The translations under genes were made by a program, and so were the position numbers. Below are positions 23,246 through 34,560 of a DNA stretch of 64,000 bases, piece by piece (position 1 is the first letter of the stretch; each line of letters starts with the position of its first letter). The DNA comes from Thamnidium elegans. Taxonomy: Eukaryota > Mucoromycota > Mucoromycetes > Mucorales > Mucoraceae. The notes under the pieces were generated by a model that saw nothing but the letters and a program-made list of their open reading frames with translations, made no database searches and was not told the DNA's origin. Location of the stretch: positions 542,001 to 606,000 of the forward strand of contig JAIXMG010000017.1 of assembly GCA_025201345.1 (NCBI GenBank), written 5' to 3'.

Positions 23246-24342
23246 TTATACAACTCGGTTAGGATACCAAGTGTTCTGGTATGGGTCTTCATGATAGTAT
23301 GGCGACACAGCCACAGGTTCAATGTATTCTACCCAACCACCGGGAATTGTGGCCTGTGGGTAGTGTTGAGACAAGGGAGGATTTGCTTGTTGCGTATGCA
23401 GGATATGACTATCGACGTGATCATAACTAGCTGGTAACTGCACTTTTTCACCATGCGGTGCAATTGGTGTAGCGTATTTATACGTAGGTTTATCAGCATT
23501 ATATCCTTCTTCAAAAGATGTAGAATGTTTACGAGCGTAAGGGTGATAGCTACTGTCTAATGCTTTAGATTGTTTCTTTTCTGAGACAAGGTTATCTGTA
23601 TTGGGTATCCTAGTAATCAATGAAGCACGTTTGAGTTTCATAAATATTGTACATAAAACTAAAATCATCCACAATAGAAATAGTGTCACTGCCGCAATAT
23701 ATGTGCCATCAATTAAAAGACATCTATTATTTCTGTGCATTAGATTCTGTTTTTTTATCTGTTTTTTTTAGTTACCTCTGAAAAAGTAATGGATATGAGG
23801 CATCGTGGTCTTGGTCCAACGTATTACAGAAAGTAATAAATCCTCTTGCTGGTGCCTTGAATTCCACAATACCGTTTGTCCATGGTTCTTGTGTATATAT
23901 GAATGTATTTCCTAATATAGTCGATGTAAAGGATACTACGTTTGCTATACCAAGACATTTATCTCCACGCAAAATGTGGCCTCGTTTACAGCATGTTGCA
24001 TGTGTACAGACAGCTAGCGCACATAGTAGTGAAAAACCAAGACTTATATACCATGCAAGGTACTATTTAACAATAATTAATTGATTTATTTAACGTAACA
24101 ATTAGTTTTTTTTTTTTCTTTTTTTTTTTTGTATACCTGCCAGTGTCCTGCACTGATCCAACCTGGTATTGCAGTCTATTCAATAATATTAGCATCTAGT
24201 AGTGAGTAATAAAAAAAAGGGCTCTTACTCGACGTTGATATTCTGTAAATAAAGCACATTGTGCAAAATGAAAGCCGAAACCAATCAGGCTGAAAACTAA
24301 AATCAAATAACGAATTATGTTTATGAATAAAACTGATATCAT
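23246..24342 (-). CDS. Four-helix (MARVEL-like) membrane protein with long C-tail
   Basis: Four exons, 24342-24229, 24175-24137, 24062-23776 and 23732-23246, give 308 residues. Hydrophobic segments occur at the N-terminus (L-F-I-N-I-I-R-Y-L-I-L-V-F-S-L-I-G-F), at Y-L-A-W-Y-I-S-L-G-F-S-L-L-C-A-L, at I-A-N-V-V-S-F-T-S-T-I, and at G-T-Y-I-A-A-V-T-L-F-L-L-W-M-I-L. The loop before the last helix has two Cys. About 130 residues of polar, Tyr/Pro/His-rich tail follow, presumably cytosolic. The layout resembles the gene at 50833-51997, and both could belong to one fungal family of plasma-membrane proteins. Function is unknown. Confidence 0.65.
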
Positions 24343-24784
24343 GCTCTATATTAAAATTGTAAAGAAAAAGGGAAAAAAAGTAATATTTAAAAAGCAATAT
24401 CTATAATGGTTGTGATGGTTTTTTTTCTATACCGAGATTATTTTACTTAATAAGGAGTGAAAGAGGGGGTTCATATATATATATAATTTGATATTCATAT
24501 GAGAACCGAGGTATATAAGACTTTTTTTTTTAAAAAAAAAAAGCTCCTTTGTCGGATAATTACCCAGGAGAGGGAATCCATATCCATATAAACTCACTTG
24601 TCTATTTTCTACCCCGTATTAAAAAAAAAAAAAAAAAAAAAAGAGTACTATATGTAAACTATTGTCCTCCCCTTATACATATATATAAATATGTATTAAT
24701 TTTAATTCCCCTCTCTTTCTCTCGCTCTTACTTTCGAAAAAAGGACACAAATAAATAAAAAAAAATGATTTCAGTTTATTAGAT
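24343..24784. other. Intergenic stretch upstream of the four-helix protein
   Basis: A 442-base AT-rich region. It contains a T-run that turns directly into an A-run (about 24521-24542) and an A21 run at about 24620-24640. The only open frame is low-complexity. Confidence 0.45.
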
Positions 24785-25435
24785 TTAAACCAAGAGAGAT
24801 TCCTTGAAGTAGTTCTTAAGAGGACCCTTTTGAGGAACGAACTTGACGTAACAGCCATCAGGTCTGAGCAAACCGTTAGCACGAGCTTCAACATAGTCAG
24901 CACGAGCAAGAGGAGTGAAACCCCACTTCTTGGAGATAATGATCTTTTGTTGACCAGGGAACTTGTACTTACAACGTCTCAAGGCTTCAATAACAACAGG
25001 CTTGTTGGAGTCCTTGGTACGAACAGAGAAAATGATTTGACCAATGTTGACACGAGCGACAAGACCGTTAGGCTTACCGAAAGCACCACGCATACCAGTT
25101 TGCAATCTATCAGCACCAGCACAAGACAACATTTTGTTGATACGGGTAACATGGTAAGGGTGGACACGAATACGCATGTGGAAAGAATCCTTACCAGAGG
25201 TCTTGGCCATATACTTGTTAGCACAAATACGACCAGCTTCGAGAGCTTCAGCAGAAAGTTGTTCGTATTCGTTGGAGACCAAATGGATACAAAGAGGGAA
25301 ATCGTCAACAGAAGCCTTCTTACGACCTAAATCGTAGATTCTAAGCTTAGCATCGGGAACACCACGACAGTATCTGGACTTAGGGTAAGGCTTGTTCTTA
25401 CAATAACGATAACAACGAGCAGGACGACGACCCAT
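24785..25435 (-). CDS. RPL10: 60S ribosomal protein uL16 (L10)
   Basis: A single coding exon of 216 residues starting [11 protein letters not shown], the invariant uL16 start. Further family blocks are [43 protein letters not shown] and the C-terminal G-C-Y-V-K-F-V-P. It sits in the large subunit near the peptidyl-transferase centre and is a late joining protein in 60S maturation. Codon use is strongly biased, as for other highly expressed genes. The frame stays open 48 bases upstream of the ATG, but no family member begins there. Confidence 0.98.
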   Translation of the reverse strand: MGRRPARCYRYCKNKPYPKSRYCRGVPDAKLRIYDLGRKKASVDDFPLCIHLVSNEYEQLSAEALEAGRICANKYMAKTSGKDSFHMRIRVHPYHVTRINKMLSCAGADRLQTGMRGAFGKPNGLVARVNIGQIIFSVRTKDSNKPVVIEALRRCKYKFPGQQKIIISKKWGFTPLARADYVEARANGLLRPDGCYVKFVPQKGPLKNYFKESLLV

Positions 25436-26955
25436 TTTGATTTCTACAGGTACAGAAAAAAAAATTGTTTTGAAATTAGTCAACTGTAAATATGCGACAG
25501 TCGCTTTTTTTTTTTTTTTTTTGCTTTCTCTTTCTCGGCATCAATAATAAATTCAAAGAAAAGGATAAAAAGTTTCATGTAATGGAATTGAGTGAAGGTA
25601 TGTTGAAATAAAAATAATTTTTCTTTCTCTCTCTAGTTTTAATCTATCCACTTTAAAAAAATCATCTCCATTACATCTTTTTAATTTTTTTATCCTTTAA
25701 TTGTCGTCTAAATAGGTGCGAAATTTCGAAAAGTTGTGAGCTATCTGTTGGATGCATTACCTTTGGTATTGAGGAGAAGAACTTGCAATACTTTTCGTTA
25801 TTGTCTAATCCTCATACCCCTCTCTTCGATTGTGTGCGGGCGGAGTTTCCTCAAACACACTTTTCTTTTTATAAATGCTCCCCGAGCCGGATTTTTATTG
25901 TGACCGTTGCTATTCGACAACTTTGATCTACCCTCCTTTGACAATTTGACAGATTTATGCTACTATGCAACAGTCAAACTAAACCTTTGTGTTTCGTAGC
26001 AACATGAGTATATTGCATTAGTATAAAGACGACTTCACGGCATATGTATCATGTCTTTGAAGGTAGGTTATACTACTCCGATCAAATAGTAATCGTCACT
26101 TTTTACAAACAAAAACAATTATCCGTGCGATATAGCATTTTTGAATTAGGAAACTTGGAAATCTGAAATATACAACTATTAAGCGTTAAGTTTTATTTAA
26201 GTTTTAATATTTGGTATGGCCATTATTGGCTTTTTTTTTTTTACAGTTGCAGATCTTTCGGGCATACTGCTTATACATTTTAAACAAATGCCTTGTCCGT
26301 TCTTTTGGGATAAGGGGATCCAATTGCTTCTCTTTCCAATTGAATTTAAATTCGGACTTTGAGGGATGTAGTTTATTTATGATTACTTTTTACCCAGAAT
26401 TGTATAATTGCTCATAATAACAAATAAAAATCCTGCATGTTCCTTTTAATTTCTTTGACAAAGAATAGTTAGAGCAAAATGATAATAACTCTAACGAGAT
26501 TAAAGGGAATTTGACTTTTTGGAAGACTTCATGTTTTTTTTAAAAAAATATACTCTAATGCAATATTTAATGATTCCAAGGCATGTTTCTATTTTCTTTT
26601 TCTTTTTTGTGATTATATCGCTCTATTTTTGTTCGATATCTACTTTCTCTTAATAGAGATAATCGTAGATTCCATACTGGTAGTCGAATCTATTCTACAT
26701 ACTATTATCTAGTACATGCATAGAATACCGGCATAGAATACCGGCATATCCTCCTACAAAGTTTACAATAGATGTCCGAAGCTAAATTCTTCCCTAGATA
26801 ATTCAATCTTGTCCAAGCTCCTATCTATTTGTCTATAAACCCGATCACATCTCTCCATCTCCCATATATATGTATATAAACAAATAGTATAAATAAAGAC
26901 CGATAAACCATACTTGATATTTTTTAATGTAAAATCTTTAATCCAAAAAAAATAT
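25436..26955. other. Gene-poor intergenic region (1.5 kb)
   Basis: It includes the uL16 promoter side, with a T19-20 run near 25506-25522. Near 26716-26750 there is a short tandem direct repeat (GCATAGAATACCG, two full copies and a partial third). No gene is seen; two short open frames (26211-26417 and 26763-26972) have no recognisable content. Confidence 0.5.
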
Positions 26956-27662
26956 TTACTCGCGGTTACCACGACCTAAATGATAATAAAAAAAGTAAGT
27001 AAATTGTTTTAATACATGTTATTATTTACTGATCTTACCGAGACCACCACGGAACTCAGGCTTGAAGTCACCGGAGGCACCACCTTCCTTACGACGGTAT
27101 TCACCGCGGTCAGCACGGGGACCACGGTTTTCACGACCCTCACCGCCGACTATTATATAATATTAGCGACAAATCTATATACTCGTTTAAATATATTCAA
27201 ATACTTACAGGCACGACGGGGGGCAGCAGGACGAGCAGACTTCTTCAAAGTAGCAGGAACAATTTCAGTGGGCAAGTGAAGGACTACGTATATATAAAAA
27301 GAGTTAATACCCTACCACACAATCGAATAAGATAAATGCATACATTCACGGAGATAGTCAATACCCTCATCAGTGAGAGTATAGTAATACCATTGCCAAG
27401 AGAATTGAGTCTTGACGAAACCTCTGGAGGTCAAAGATTGCATGAGCTTGATGACTTCGAGGTTAGGAACATCGATATCAGCATGCTTGGGAAGGTTATA
27501 GTCCTTGGGGGCGACTAAAGCACCGTCTATATTTCAATTCAAAAATAAGATAAATATAAGGAAAGCAAATCTAAAAAAAAAAAGGTTCCAAAAAGTTGCA
27601 TTTTTTTTACCCTTGAAGAGAGCTTCGTAGATTGCCTTTCTGTTCTGCTTAGATACAAGCAT
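26956..27662 (-). CDS. RPS10: 40S ribosomal protein eS10
   Basis: Five exons, 27662-27611, 27526-27344, 27283-27209, 27149-27039 and 26975-26956, give 146 residues, within the family range. The protein runs M-L-V-S-K-Q-N-R-K-A-I-Y-E-A-L-F-K, L-P-K-H-A-D-I-D-V-P-N-L-E-V-I-K-L-M-Q-S-L, F-S-W-Q-W-Y-Y-Y-T-L-T-D-E-G-I, L-H-L-P-T-E-I-V-P-A-T-L and ends in the Gly/Arg-rich tail F-R-G-G-L-G-R-G-N-R-E. Exon 5 is only 20 bases; if its intron were retained, the tail would read G-K-I-S-K then stop, so the spliced form fits the family better. It belongs to the small-subunit head. A full CRE-type palindrome lies about 390 bases upstream. Confidence 0.93.
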
Positions 27663-28770
27663 ATTGTGTGCCTTTACTGAATATTTTCAAGTGAAAAAGT
27701 AGAAAAAAAAAAAAAAGCAAAAAATAAAAAAAACAAAAAGTCAGTTGTTATATTTCAACGTTATCCCTTTCAACTCTTTTTTTTTTTGCTTTATTCTATA
27801 CTCTCTCACTTTCTCTTTTCCTTTTTTTACTCAAAATATCGAAAAATATAAGGATTGATAATTTCAGGTTTTTTTGGATTCATCCATTCGTCTAAATCAT
27901 CCATCCATATATCCATCGTCTCCTACACCCCTCTCCCTCTTCTCTAAGCTAGTACATGCTACTTACAATGTGGTGATGAGAGAAGGTTTCCAATATGGTT
28001 GGCAGCGCAGATCTAACTACAACCTCCTAGAGCGCAGTTGCTAAGTGACGTCACGATTCGGGTTTCAAAAAATGAAGTGAATACTTTTTCACAGTAAAAT
28101 TAATACGTTGGTTTTTAATGCATATTGAGTTCATGTAACGCAAAAAACCTGTTCTACATTCTGTCTCAAAGTAAATTGATTGCAGAAATCATACAATAGT
28201 AAACATAGTCTACACTTCTATAAAAAAAAATCACCGGGGTTTTTTTTAGTAGTCCGAAAAAAAAACGTAATTAAAAACCTTACCTGTGTAAAGATCTAAA
28301 GTCTCAAACGAGACAACCATGTTCGCTACAGCCGTCTTCCTTCGTCTTTCCAAATTAATATTGCGACGGCCATCATACTTTAGGACGCGTTTATATCCCT
28401 TTACCAAATGATATTGCAGGATGTGTACGTGAGTACACTGACACCACGGCTGTCAAGAATGGGAGACAAAGACTTATTATTACAACTATTGCAAACGCCG
28501 GATAGTATTCTTATAAATTATATTGGGATGTCCACGTTTGAAGTCATTCCAAAACGGCAAAAGACTGGCTTGTATTATCTTTGAATTCGTAAATCTTTTT
28601 CTTTTATAATTAGTTGAGATATAGTGTACCAGAAGTTCTGAGAAAAATAGTACGAGAGATTTCATTCGACTGTAAAATATAGTAATTAACAAATAGCTGA
28701 CATCTGAAAATAATTTGTCTGATATCGTGACATGTATATACGATTTTTCTTTTCAGTTTATGATAGTAAG
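27663..28770. other. Intergenic region upstream of eS10
   Basis: A 1.1-kb region with A/T runs next to the gene and a CRE-type palindrome at 28046-28055. No coding sequence is visible. Confidence 0.45.
28046..28055. promoter_or_regulatory. CRE-type palindrome GTGACGTCAC
   Basis: A perfect 10-base palindrome matching the consensus for CREB/ATF-type bZIP factors. It lies about 385 bases upstream of the eS10 ATG, the nearest gene. A match of this length can occur by chance in 64 kb, so function is only suggested. Confidence 0.3.
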
Positions 28771-28974
28771 TTAAAATTGGTGCTTTAATTTTCTCGTGAA
28801 GGTACTACAACCGTCTCCTAACTCTTCCTTCATTAATTGATCCTTTGTTCTCATATGCTTTTTACAAATCTTATAAAGAGAAGTAGAGTGGCCAGGAAGT
28901 TTTAAGCTACTACATATAGCATTAGACGCACCAGTTTTAGCCTTTTTTTGCCATTTTCTTTTCTGAAGTCTCAA
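28771..28974 (-). pseudogene. Fragment with decayed zinc-knuckle-like module, transposon-derived
   Basis: A 67-codon open stretch has a basic lead (Q-K-R-K-W-Q-K-K-A-K-T), then C-S-S-L-K-L-P-G-H-S-T-S-L-Y-K-I-C-K-K-H and a charged tail ending F-T-R-K-L-K-H-Q-F. The spacing C, G-H-S-T, C, H matches a module at about 63360-63410 (C-G-L-T-G-Y-K-T-A-R-S-Q-A-C-R-N-H), which heads another decayed frame. This suggests that both come from one repeated family, probably the Fanzor-like elements of the right arm. There is no flanking coding sequence. The relation rests on one short motif. Confidence 0.35.
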
Positions 28975-29828
28975 GTATCTTTTTAATTATAAATGCTTTG
29001 AAAAAATCATTTTGCTATTTTTATAAACTAACGTATTCTTTTTTAATCATGATATATTAAACTTCAAAATGGTTTAAGATAAAATATTAAGAAAAGAATC
29101 AAAGAGTTCAACTTATTGTCCTTTTCTAAAATAACCTGTTTTTAAACTATAGTTGAATTTGAGTGCTGATCTATTATGAATGTTTTTGTATAATGAATCT
29201 CCAAAAAAAATATATTAAAATGCCGATTTTTAAAAACCCGGGTGATTTTCTACTTCATATATAGTCAATAAGAATCATATGACATCTAAATCTCAAAATA
29301 TCCAGGCAATAAAAAGAATGCGGGATTGTCAATTAAAAGTAAAATTATGCTATTGACTATTCGTATTCATGCTGCAATAAAATGTTAATGATGGTATTAT
29401 TTAAAACTGTAAAGTAACTACTAGGCATATACAAAGAATTTTGTCAATAATGTAAATAACCTTATAATTACTATTTTTTTTTGGGGGGGAGGGGAAGGGG
29501 GCTCAACCTTTTTTTTTTATGGAATAAGGCGCTATATTTGGAAAATTTAAAGTTAATCCTAATTGAAGCATATTGTAAATATAGACATAAGTAATACCGT
29601 TTGCAATTATATAAACAAAATAATTTATATACCGTATATATTAGAACAAAGAAGAGTTTATATATTATTCTGTAAGAGTACAATAAATAATCATGTAGGA
29701 CGCTAAATAATAAAAATTACTATTTATCGCTTCTATAATAAGGAGTGCGTAATACATGTTTATTTTTTACGGCTTTTTCTTTTCTATATATATTAGACTC
29801 CTTATTTTTTTTTTAAAAAAAAAAAGAA
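28975..29828. other. Intergenic AT-rich region
   Basis: An 850-base region without a recognisable gene. It contains a G-rich run at about 29481-29500 and a T-run turning into an A-run (about 29803-29825) just before the next ATG. Confidence 0.45.
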
Positions 29829-30923
29829 ATGAAGCTTGGCATAAAAGTTCAGACTGGATTCTCAAACACAGACAAAATTGCATTACAATACTATTATGGC
29901 GTATCCAGATCCAGAAGTATTCGAAAACCAAGTAAGATACCTATCCCTTCTCCCGTTTTTAAAAGTAAACATAGATATTATCTTAAAAAGGGCCGTTCCA
30001 TCATTTATTTATTACCAGACGAAATAAAGCAATCATTAAAGCAGTGTAGTATTACTGAATTACGCTATAAGCGACTAGATCAAACAATGCGAACTACTCT
30101 ATTCATGCAAACAAAAACTTATGAACGTAATATCAACTATTTAAATGCTAAAATAAAGAAACTAGAACAAGAGTATCAACCCATGGTAGATGAACAGCCA
30201 TATTATCCTGATTTTATAGACGATTTGATAGCATACTACACGCATGACGATATCACACTAAAAGAAACACAGAAAGAAATAAAAATGTTTCGTACAAAAG
30301 TTATTGAATGTGAGCAAACGACACACAATTTGGTATCTCATTATATAGTACAACTAGAGGCTGAACGTTCCCAGATTCGAAAGTTAAATACCATTATACA
30401 AGAACAAAAACAAGTTATATTTACACTAGAAAACCAAGCAGAAAATATACCAACAAACTCATTACCTACAAGTCATAGTAACGACGAGCTATTAAATGTT
30501 CTAGTTGACTTACAAAGTGTTGAACTTACAGAAAAGAAAAAGATACTAACCGAACTAACAGAGGAAAGAAAGGAGCTTTTAAAAAAGATACAAGCCCTAA
30601 GTAAGCGTCAAACCACACATTCTTTATTGACAGCACGACACCAAATTGATAGGTCCTCTATCGATATGCTAGCGCAGATGACTAAATCCGATTACACACA
30701 ACAGTCAATACATATACGACCTATCTCTCCTCCACTTACACCTCCACCAAAAAACCCAATACCGCCCACTCCACGCTATCGTACGCGACAGAAGCAAAGT
30801 ATTATAGATATATCAACTTTAGCTCCTGATTCGCAGTCATGCAACTCTAGTATTTCTTCTTTTACAAAAAAATTTAGCACTTCATCCCTTTTAAAAAGTT
30901 GGAAAAGAAGTACAGCATCCTAA
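29829..30923 (+). CDS. Coiled-coil protein, function unknown
   Basis: A single-exon 364-residue protein. Residues about 80-270 are a long Glu/Lys/Gln-rich helix with heptad character, broken near residues 120-135. The N-terminus is basic (R-S-R-S-I-R-K-P-S-K-I-P-I-P) and the C-terminus is Ser/Pro/Thr-rich with a P-P-L-T-P-P-P-K block that could bind SH3 or WW partners. No membrane segment is visible. I recognise no family. The ATG at 29829 directly follows a T-run/A-run boundary that may be part of the promoter. Length, codon use and lack of stops support a real gene. Confidence 0.65.
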   Translation: MKLGIKVQTGFSNTDKIALQYYYGVSRSRSIRKPSKIPIPSPVFKSKHRYYLKKGRSIIYLLPDEIKQSLKQCSITELRYKRLDQTMRTTLFMQTKTYERNINYLNAKIKKLEQEYQPMVDEQPYYPDFIDDLIAYYTHDDITLKETQKEIKMFRTKVIECEQTTHNLVSHYIVQLEAERSQIRKLNTIIQEQKQVIFTLENQAENIPTNSLPTSHSNDELLNVLVDLQSVELTEKKKILTELTEERKELLKKIQALSKRQTTHSLLTARHQIDRSSIDMLAQMTKSDYTQQSIHIRPISPPLTPPPKNPIPPTPRYRTRQKQSIIDISTLAPDSQSCNSSISSFTKKFSTSSLLKSWKRSTAS

Positions 30924-31379
30924 CTGTTTTAGATACAGTAAAAGTAAGGGCATCCTTTTATTTTTTTAAATAAAGGAAACGTTATTTATATGTTTAATAG
31001 AAGAACAGTTAGTATTTCTCTTTTTTAAAGTACTTGTTCAAAATATAGTTAATCACTGAGTGTTACAATGCTTTAAAAGGACAATGAGAAGTAGCATTAC
31101 ATACTAGTATTAACTACATTCCATTTTCCCCTGAAAAATAGATATTATTTAAGTAAAATGATATGTATCAAATTTTTCGTACTTCCTTATCAAAGATAAA
31201 GGGGGGGGGGAGTTTTGTATTTTCGATCAACAGCTTCGGGAGGTCGTTCTAATGACCTTCATCGTAACATAATTCATCGCACTGGCACCACCGAGCATTC
31301 TGTTTTTTTACCAAGTACCGAAAAATCAACTACCCTTAAGATCAGCTTTAGCACTTAAACTCAACCAGACCTTCCCTCA

Positions 31380-32249
31380 GGGGTTGGTTTAGGTTTGACG
31401 TCTACTGAGGATGTGAACGGAACAATATTGGAAATTACCTTAGCTACTAAGGAAGTTTGTGGATTTGCTATTGTTAACCCTATCGTGGTTCAAAACTCCA
31501 CATTCCACGCTGACCCAACTGTTCACCCGGACCAACCCCTTTTGAGGGTAAATTTGACTAAACTTCCCATTTGGAACTGGGACAAGTTGCGTGACAGTTT
31601 AATGAACAATCTTTCCCGATATGGTGTTGTTAGTGAGATTGTACTTTATCTCAACGATTGGTCTAGAAACTGGTTTACGGGCAATGGTCATGTCTATATT
31701 GAATGCCCACTCCAGACCGAAAAGAATTTCGAAACATTAAATTATAAAATTCCTCTTGAAGGAGAAGATATCTTTTGTCTTGGTACACGGACAAACATGG
31801 GTAAACATTGTGTAAATTGTAAGGAGACAGGTCATTACAGTAAAGAATGTACTGAAGATTGAGAAGAGAAGCGTATATTTTATCAATGTGGCAATAGTAG
31901 CTCTATCGCCCGTAACTGTTTTCGGAAAAAAACCGATAACACTACATCTAATAAGCGTAGATGTACTCCCATTTAACATGTTCACCCAGAGATAAATTTA
32001 TTTGTCGGCCCTAGTACGGCCGTTGCAGATATTATTGAGAATGATTCTGCACAGTTTATCGAAAGAGTTACAATTAACGACGAATTGGATATGCAACCAA
32101 CTGACGAGAGCGAGCCAACCTCTACGCATTTAGAAGAAGATAATGAGGCCACGACTACTGCTACGTCTTCTGAACAAGTTGGAAATACATCTCCAGCAGT
32201 CCCGTGCGCCGGCCTTAACGTAGCAAAGCTGGCGCTGCTCTCAGATTAA
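31380..32249 (+). pseudogene. LINE ORF1-like protein with two CCHC knuckles, interrupted by stops
   Basis: The frame reads as an ORF1 nucleic-acid-binding protein. Near 31810-31850 is a zinc knuckle C-V-N-C-K-E-T-G-H-Y-S-K-E-C, followed after an in-frame stop at 31859 by a degraded second one (Y-Q-C-G-N-S-S-S-I-A-R-N-C). Another in-frame stop follows at about 31974, and an acidic Thr/Glu-rich tail runs to a stop at 32249. No firm start is visible. ORF1 proteins of this type bind element RNA for retrotransposition; the stops make this copy non-functional. Confidence 0.65.
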
Positions 32250-34219
32250 AAGGCTTTATTATTTCTACTAATACTAAATCTTGCCAATGTGGCGATACAG
32301 ATCACCAACGTAGACGGACTCTAGAACACTTTGGCTTTCTTATTAGTACTGTTACTTGTATCAATTTTTTCTTTAAAAGTAATCTCCATACTAATATCAA
32401 TGGCCATTTATCATATCCTGTTCCGCAGTTACTTGGTCTACGACAAGGCGACCCTATTTCTCCTATCCTGTTTAACCTTGCTTTCGAACCTTTACTTCGG
32501 CGTATCATTGATGACCCTGATTTTATTGGTTTCTATCTACCAGTGTCACTATCCACCCCGTCTACTTTGTCTCATCAAATCAAATTATTAGCATATGCTG
32601 ATGATGTCGCTTGCTTTTTGAGCTCCCCTGAAGATCTGACCATATTGCATTCTCATCTTGATACGTATTATGCTGCATCAAACGCGCGAATAAACTTTCA
32701 CAAAACTGAAGCTTTCGTTCTATCTGACAAAGTAAGATATACTACGACATATGGCGAACCCCGTTATCCCAAAATAATATTTCAGCCTGGCATGATACGA
32801 AGGTGTCTGGCTTTATTATTTATCTTGGTTACCCGATATTTCATAATCCTAGGAAAATAGATGTATATCAAAATAGCCTCCTTTCAAAAATCAAATCGGC
32901 CTGTAATATTCATAGCCATCAGTCACTGCCGTTTCGAGGGCGCGTTACCATTGTTAATAGTCTCATATCATCCGAACTTTGGTATGTGCTTCGGGTCGTT
33001 TCAGTTACAAAAAAAAAAATTATCGTCAGTAGTCTCACTTATATCTGGTTTTATCAGTCGTCGTTGCTTTCCTCGAATTAGTTTTGCTAAAATAACTCTA
33101 CCTAGGAAATCTGGTAGTTTAGGGCTTCTTAATCCGTTCATACAAAAAGTTTCTTTACAGCTTAGATGGCTACTACTACTTCTTAATTTGGCAACCTTAC
33201 ATTACGATTTTTGGACGACAAATGAACTGCAACAATCTACTGTACTTCCTTTACTCGCGGATTATGTTATATATCACCTTGAGTTGCCTTGTCATACTAC
33301 TATCCTCAATTCTGATTACCGGCTGTCGTTTCGTTTCCAAGATATACGGCCTTCTAGACTTGTTGATAGAGACAGCCCAATGTATCTGTTATTTCAAGCA
33401 ATCGATTCTCTTCCTAAAGATTTCTACGGTGTGGTGACTAACTGGGAAACTGCACTACAAATTAGTGCTACTATTAAACCAAAATCTCTCTCAATAGTCC
33501 ATAAATCTTTACTGAAACTTTCAGTTCAAGATGTTTATTCGAAGGATCCGATCACTCGTACCACCAGACCACGTGTTGCCGTTGAAGCTACTCAATATCC
33601 GAGACTATTTAAGAAGTTTTTAAAGGTGGTTCGGAAAGATAAACTTTCTTTGGTTCCTTTCTTTACTAGAACCTGTATAGAACCGCGCTTCGCTCCTTTT
33701 GGTGCCCCTCCTTCTATACCGATTACCCACACAAGAGTGGATGCAGATTATTTTCTCAAGGCTTGCTTACTTACATAGCCAGAACCACGTCTTACACAGA
33801 AGAAATTTCGCGAAAAGTGCTTGATGTATCCTGAAGTTTTCCCTGGAGACTTACCAATATCAAAGTAGCTATCATTCTGGAAGTCCCCTATTCTCCATTT
33901 AGCTCGCAACCTATGATATCGAGTTTTATTAAGCGAAATACCATGTAGGACTACGTTGAATTGTATTCCTACAGTCGTTCCCTCCCATGTTTGTAAAATC
34001 TGTCTTACGTTGATAGCTGAAACTAAACAATACTTTTTTTTCAAATATCCCTCAAAACTATTGATTTGGCAACAACTTTGGTCATCCTTCTTTGATAGTC
34101 CTTTCTCGGTAGACCACCTACAACGGACCCTCTTTCAACTCATCATTCCAGTTAGCTCTCCTGAAAATACTCTTCCTCCTTCTGTATGTATTGTACACAC
34201 TCTCCTTACCATCTGGTGA
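32250..34219 (+). pseudogene. LINE reverse transcriptase, 5'-truncated and frameshifted
   Basis: Motifs in order are L-E-H-F-G-F, G-L-R-Q-G-D-P-I-S-P-I-L-F-N-L-A-F-E-P-L, the catalytic L-A-Y-A-D-D-V-A (about 32590-32615) and A-R-I-N-F-H-K-T-E. A frame change near 32800 leads into L-G-Y-P-I-F, L-P-F-R-G-R-V-T-I-V-N-S and, in another frame, L-P-R-K-S-G-S-L-G-L-L-N-P. This is the standard order of LINE RT and the region after it. The endonuclease and RT motif A are missing. Several frame changes show decay. The copy is described only as a relic. Confidence 0.75.
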
Positions 34220-34560
34220 TCTCATTTTAACTTTATCTTTAACAATATGTCTTTCCTTACTTCCACGGTAGTCTCAATGGCGAAGTCTCTTTTATTGACC
34301 TCCGCGTGAACAACAGGTAAAACTGGGTTTCTCCCTTTTTCTTTTCCGCATTTCTCAATTTAACAATTACGATCTCTCGCTTTTCTCTCAATCATTTTAT
34401 TGTAATTGAACTCCATAAACTGTTTCCCTTCCTCAGTTTTCTTTTCATTATTTTAGAAACCCCCAAAGAAAAAACCCTTAAAAACAATTCTCGTGATCGT
34501 AATATCATCACTAATAAATCAGAGACGTTCATGGTCTCTATATAAAAAATAAAATAAAAA

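Larger units (their letters stand above)
31205..34560 (+). mobile_element. Decayed non-LTR (LINE) retroelement
   Basis: The segment carries an ORF1-like frame with CCHC knuckles followed by reverse-transcriptase and post-RT sequence in shifting frames. No endonuclease domain and no first half of the RT are present between 32250 and 32300, so there is an internal deletion. The 3' side runs into A-rich sequence near 34540-34560. No long terminal repeats were seen. Limits are approximate; the left limit is placed at a G-run at about 31201-31210. Confidence 0.75.

Noticed and set aside
24830..25330. 166-codon open frame antisense to uL16
   Set aside because: It is a shadow of the strongly biased uL16 codons; the residues are a Thr/Ser/Asn-rich artefact.
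26716..26750. Tandem repeat of GCATAGAATACCG as a possible CRISPR-like or regulatory array
   Set aside because: Only about two and a half copies without spacers in a eukaryotic genome; probably slippage.
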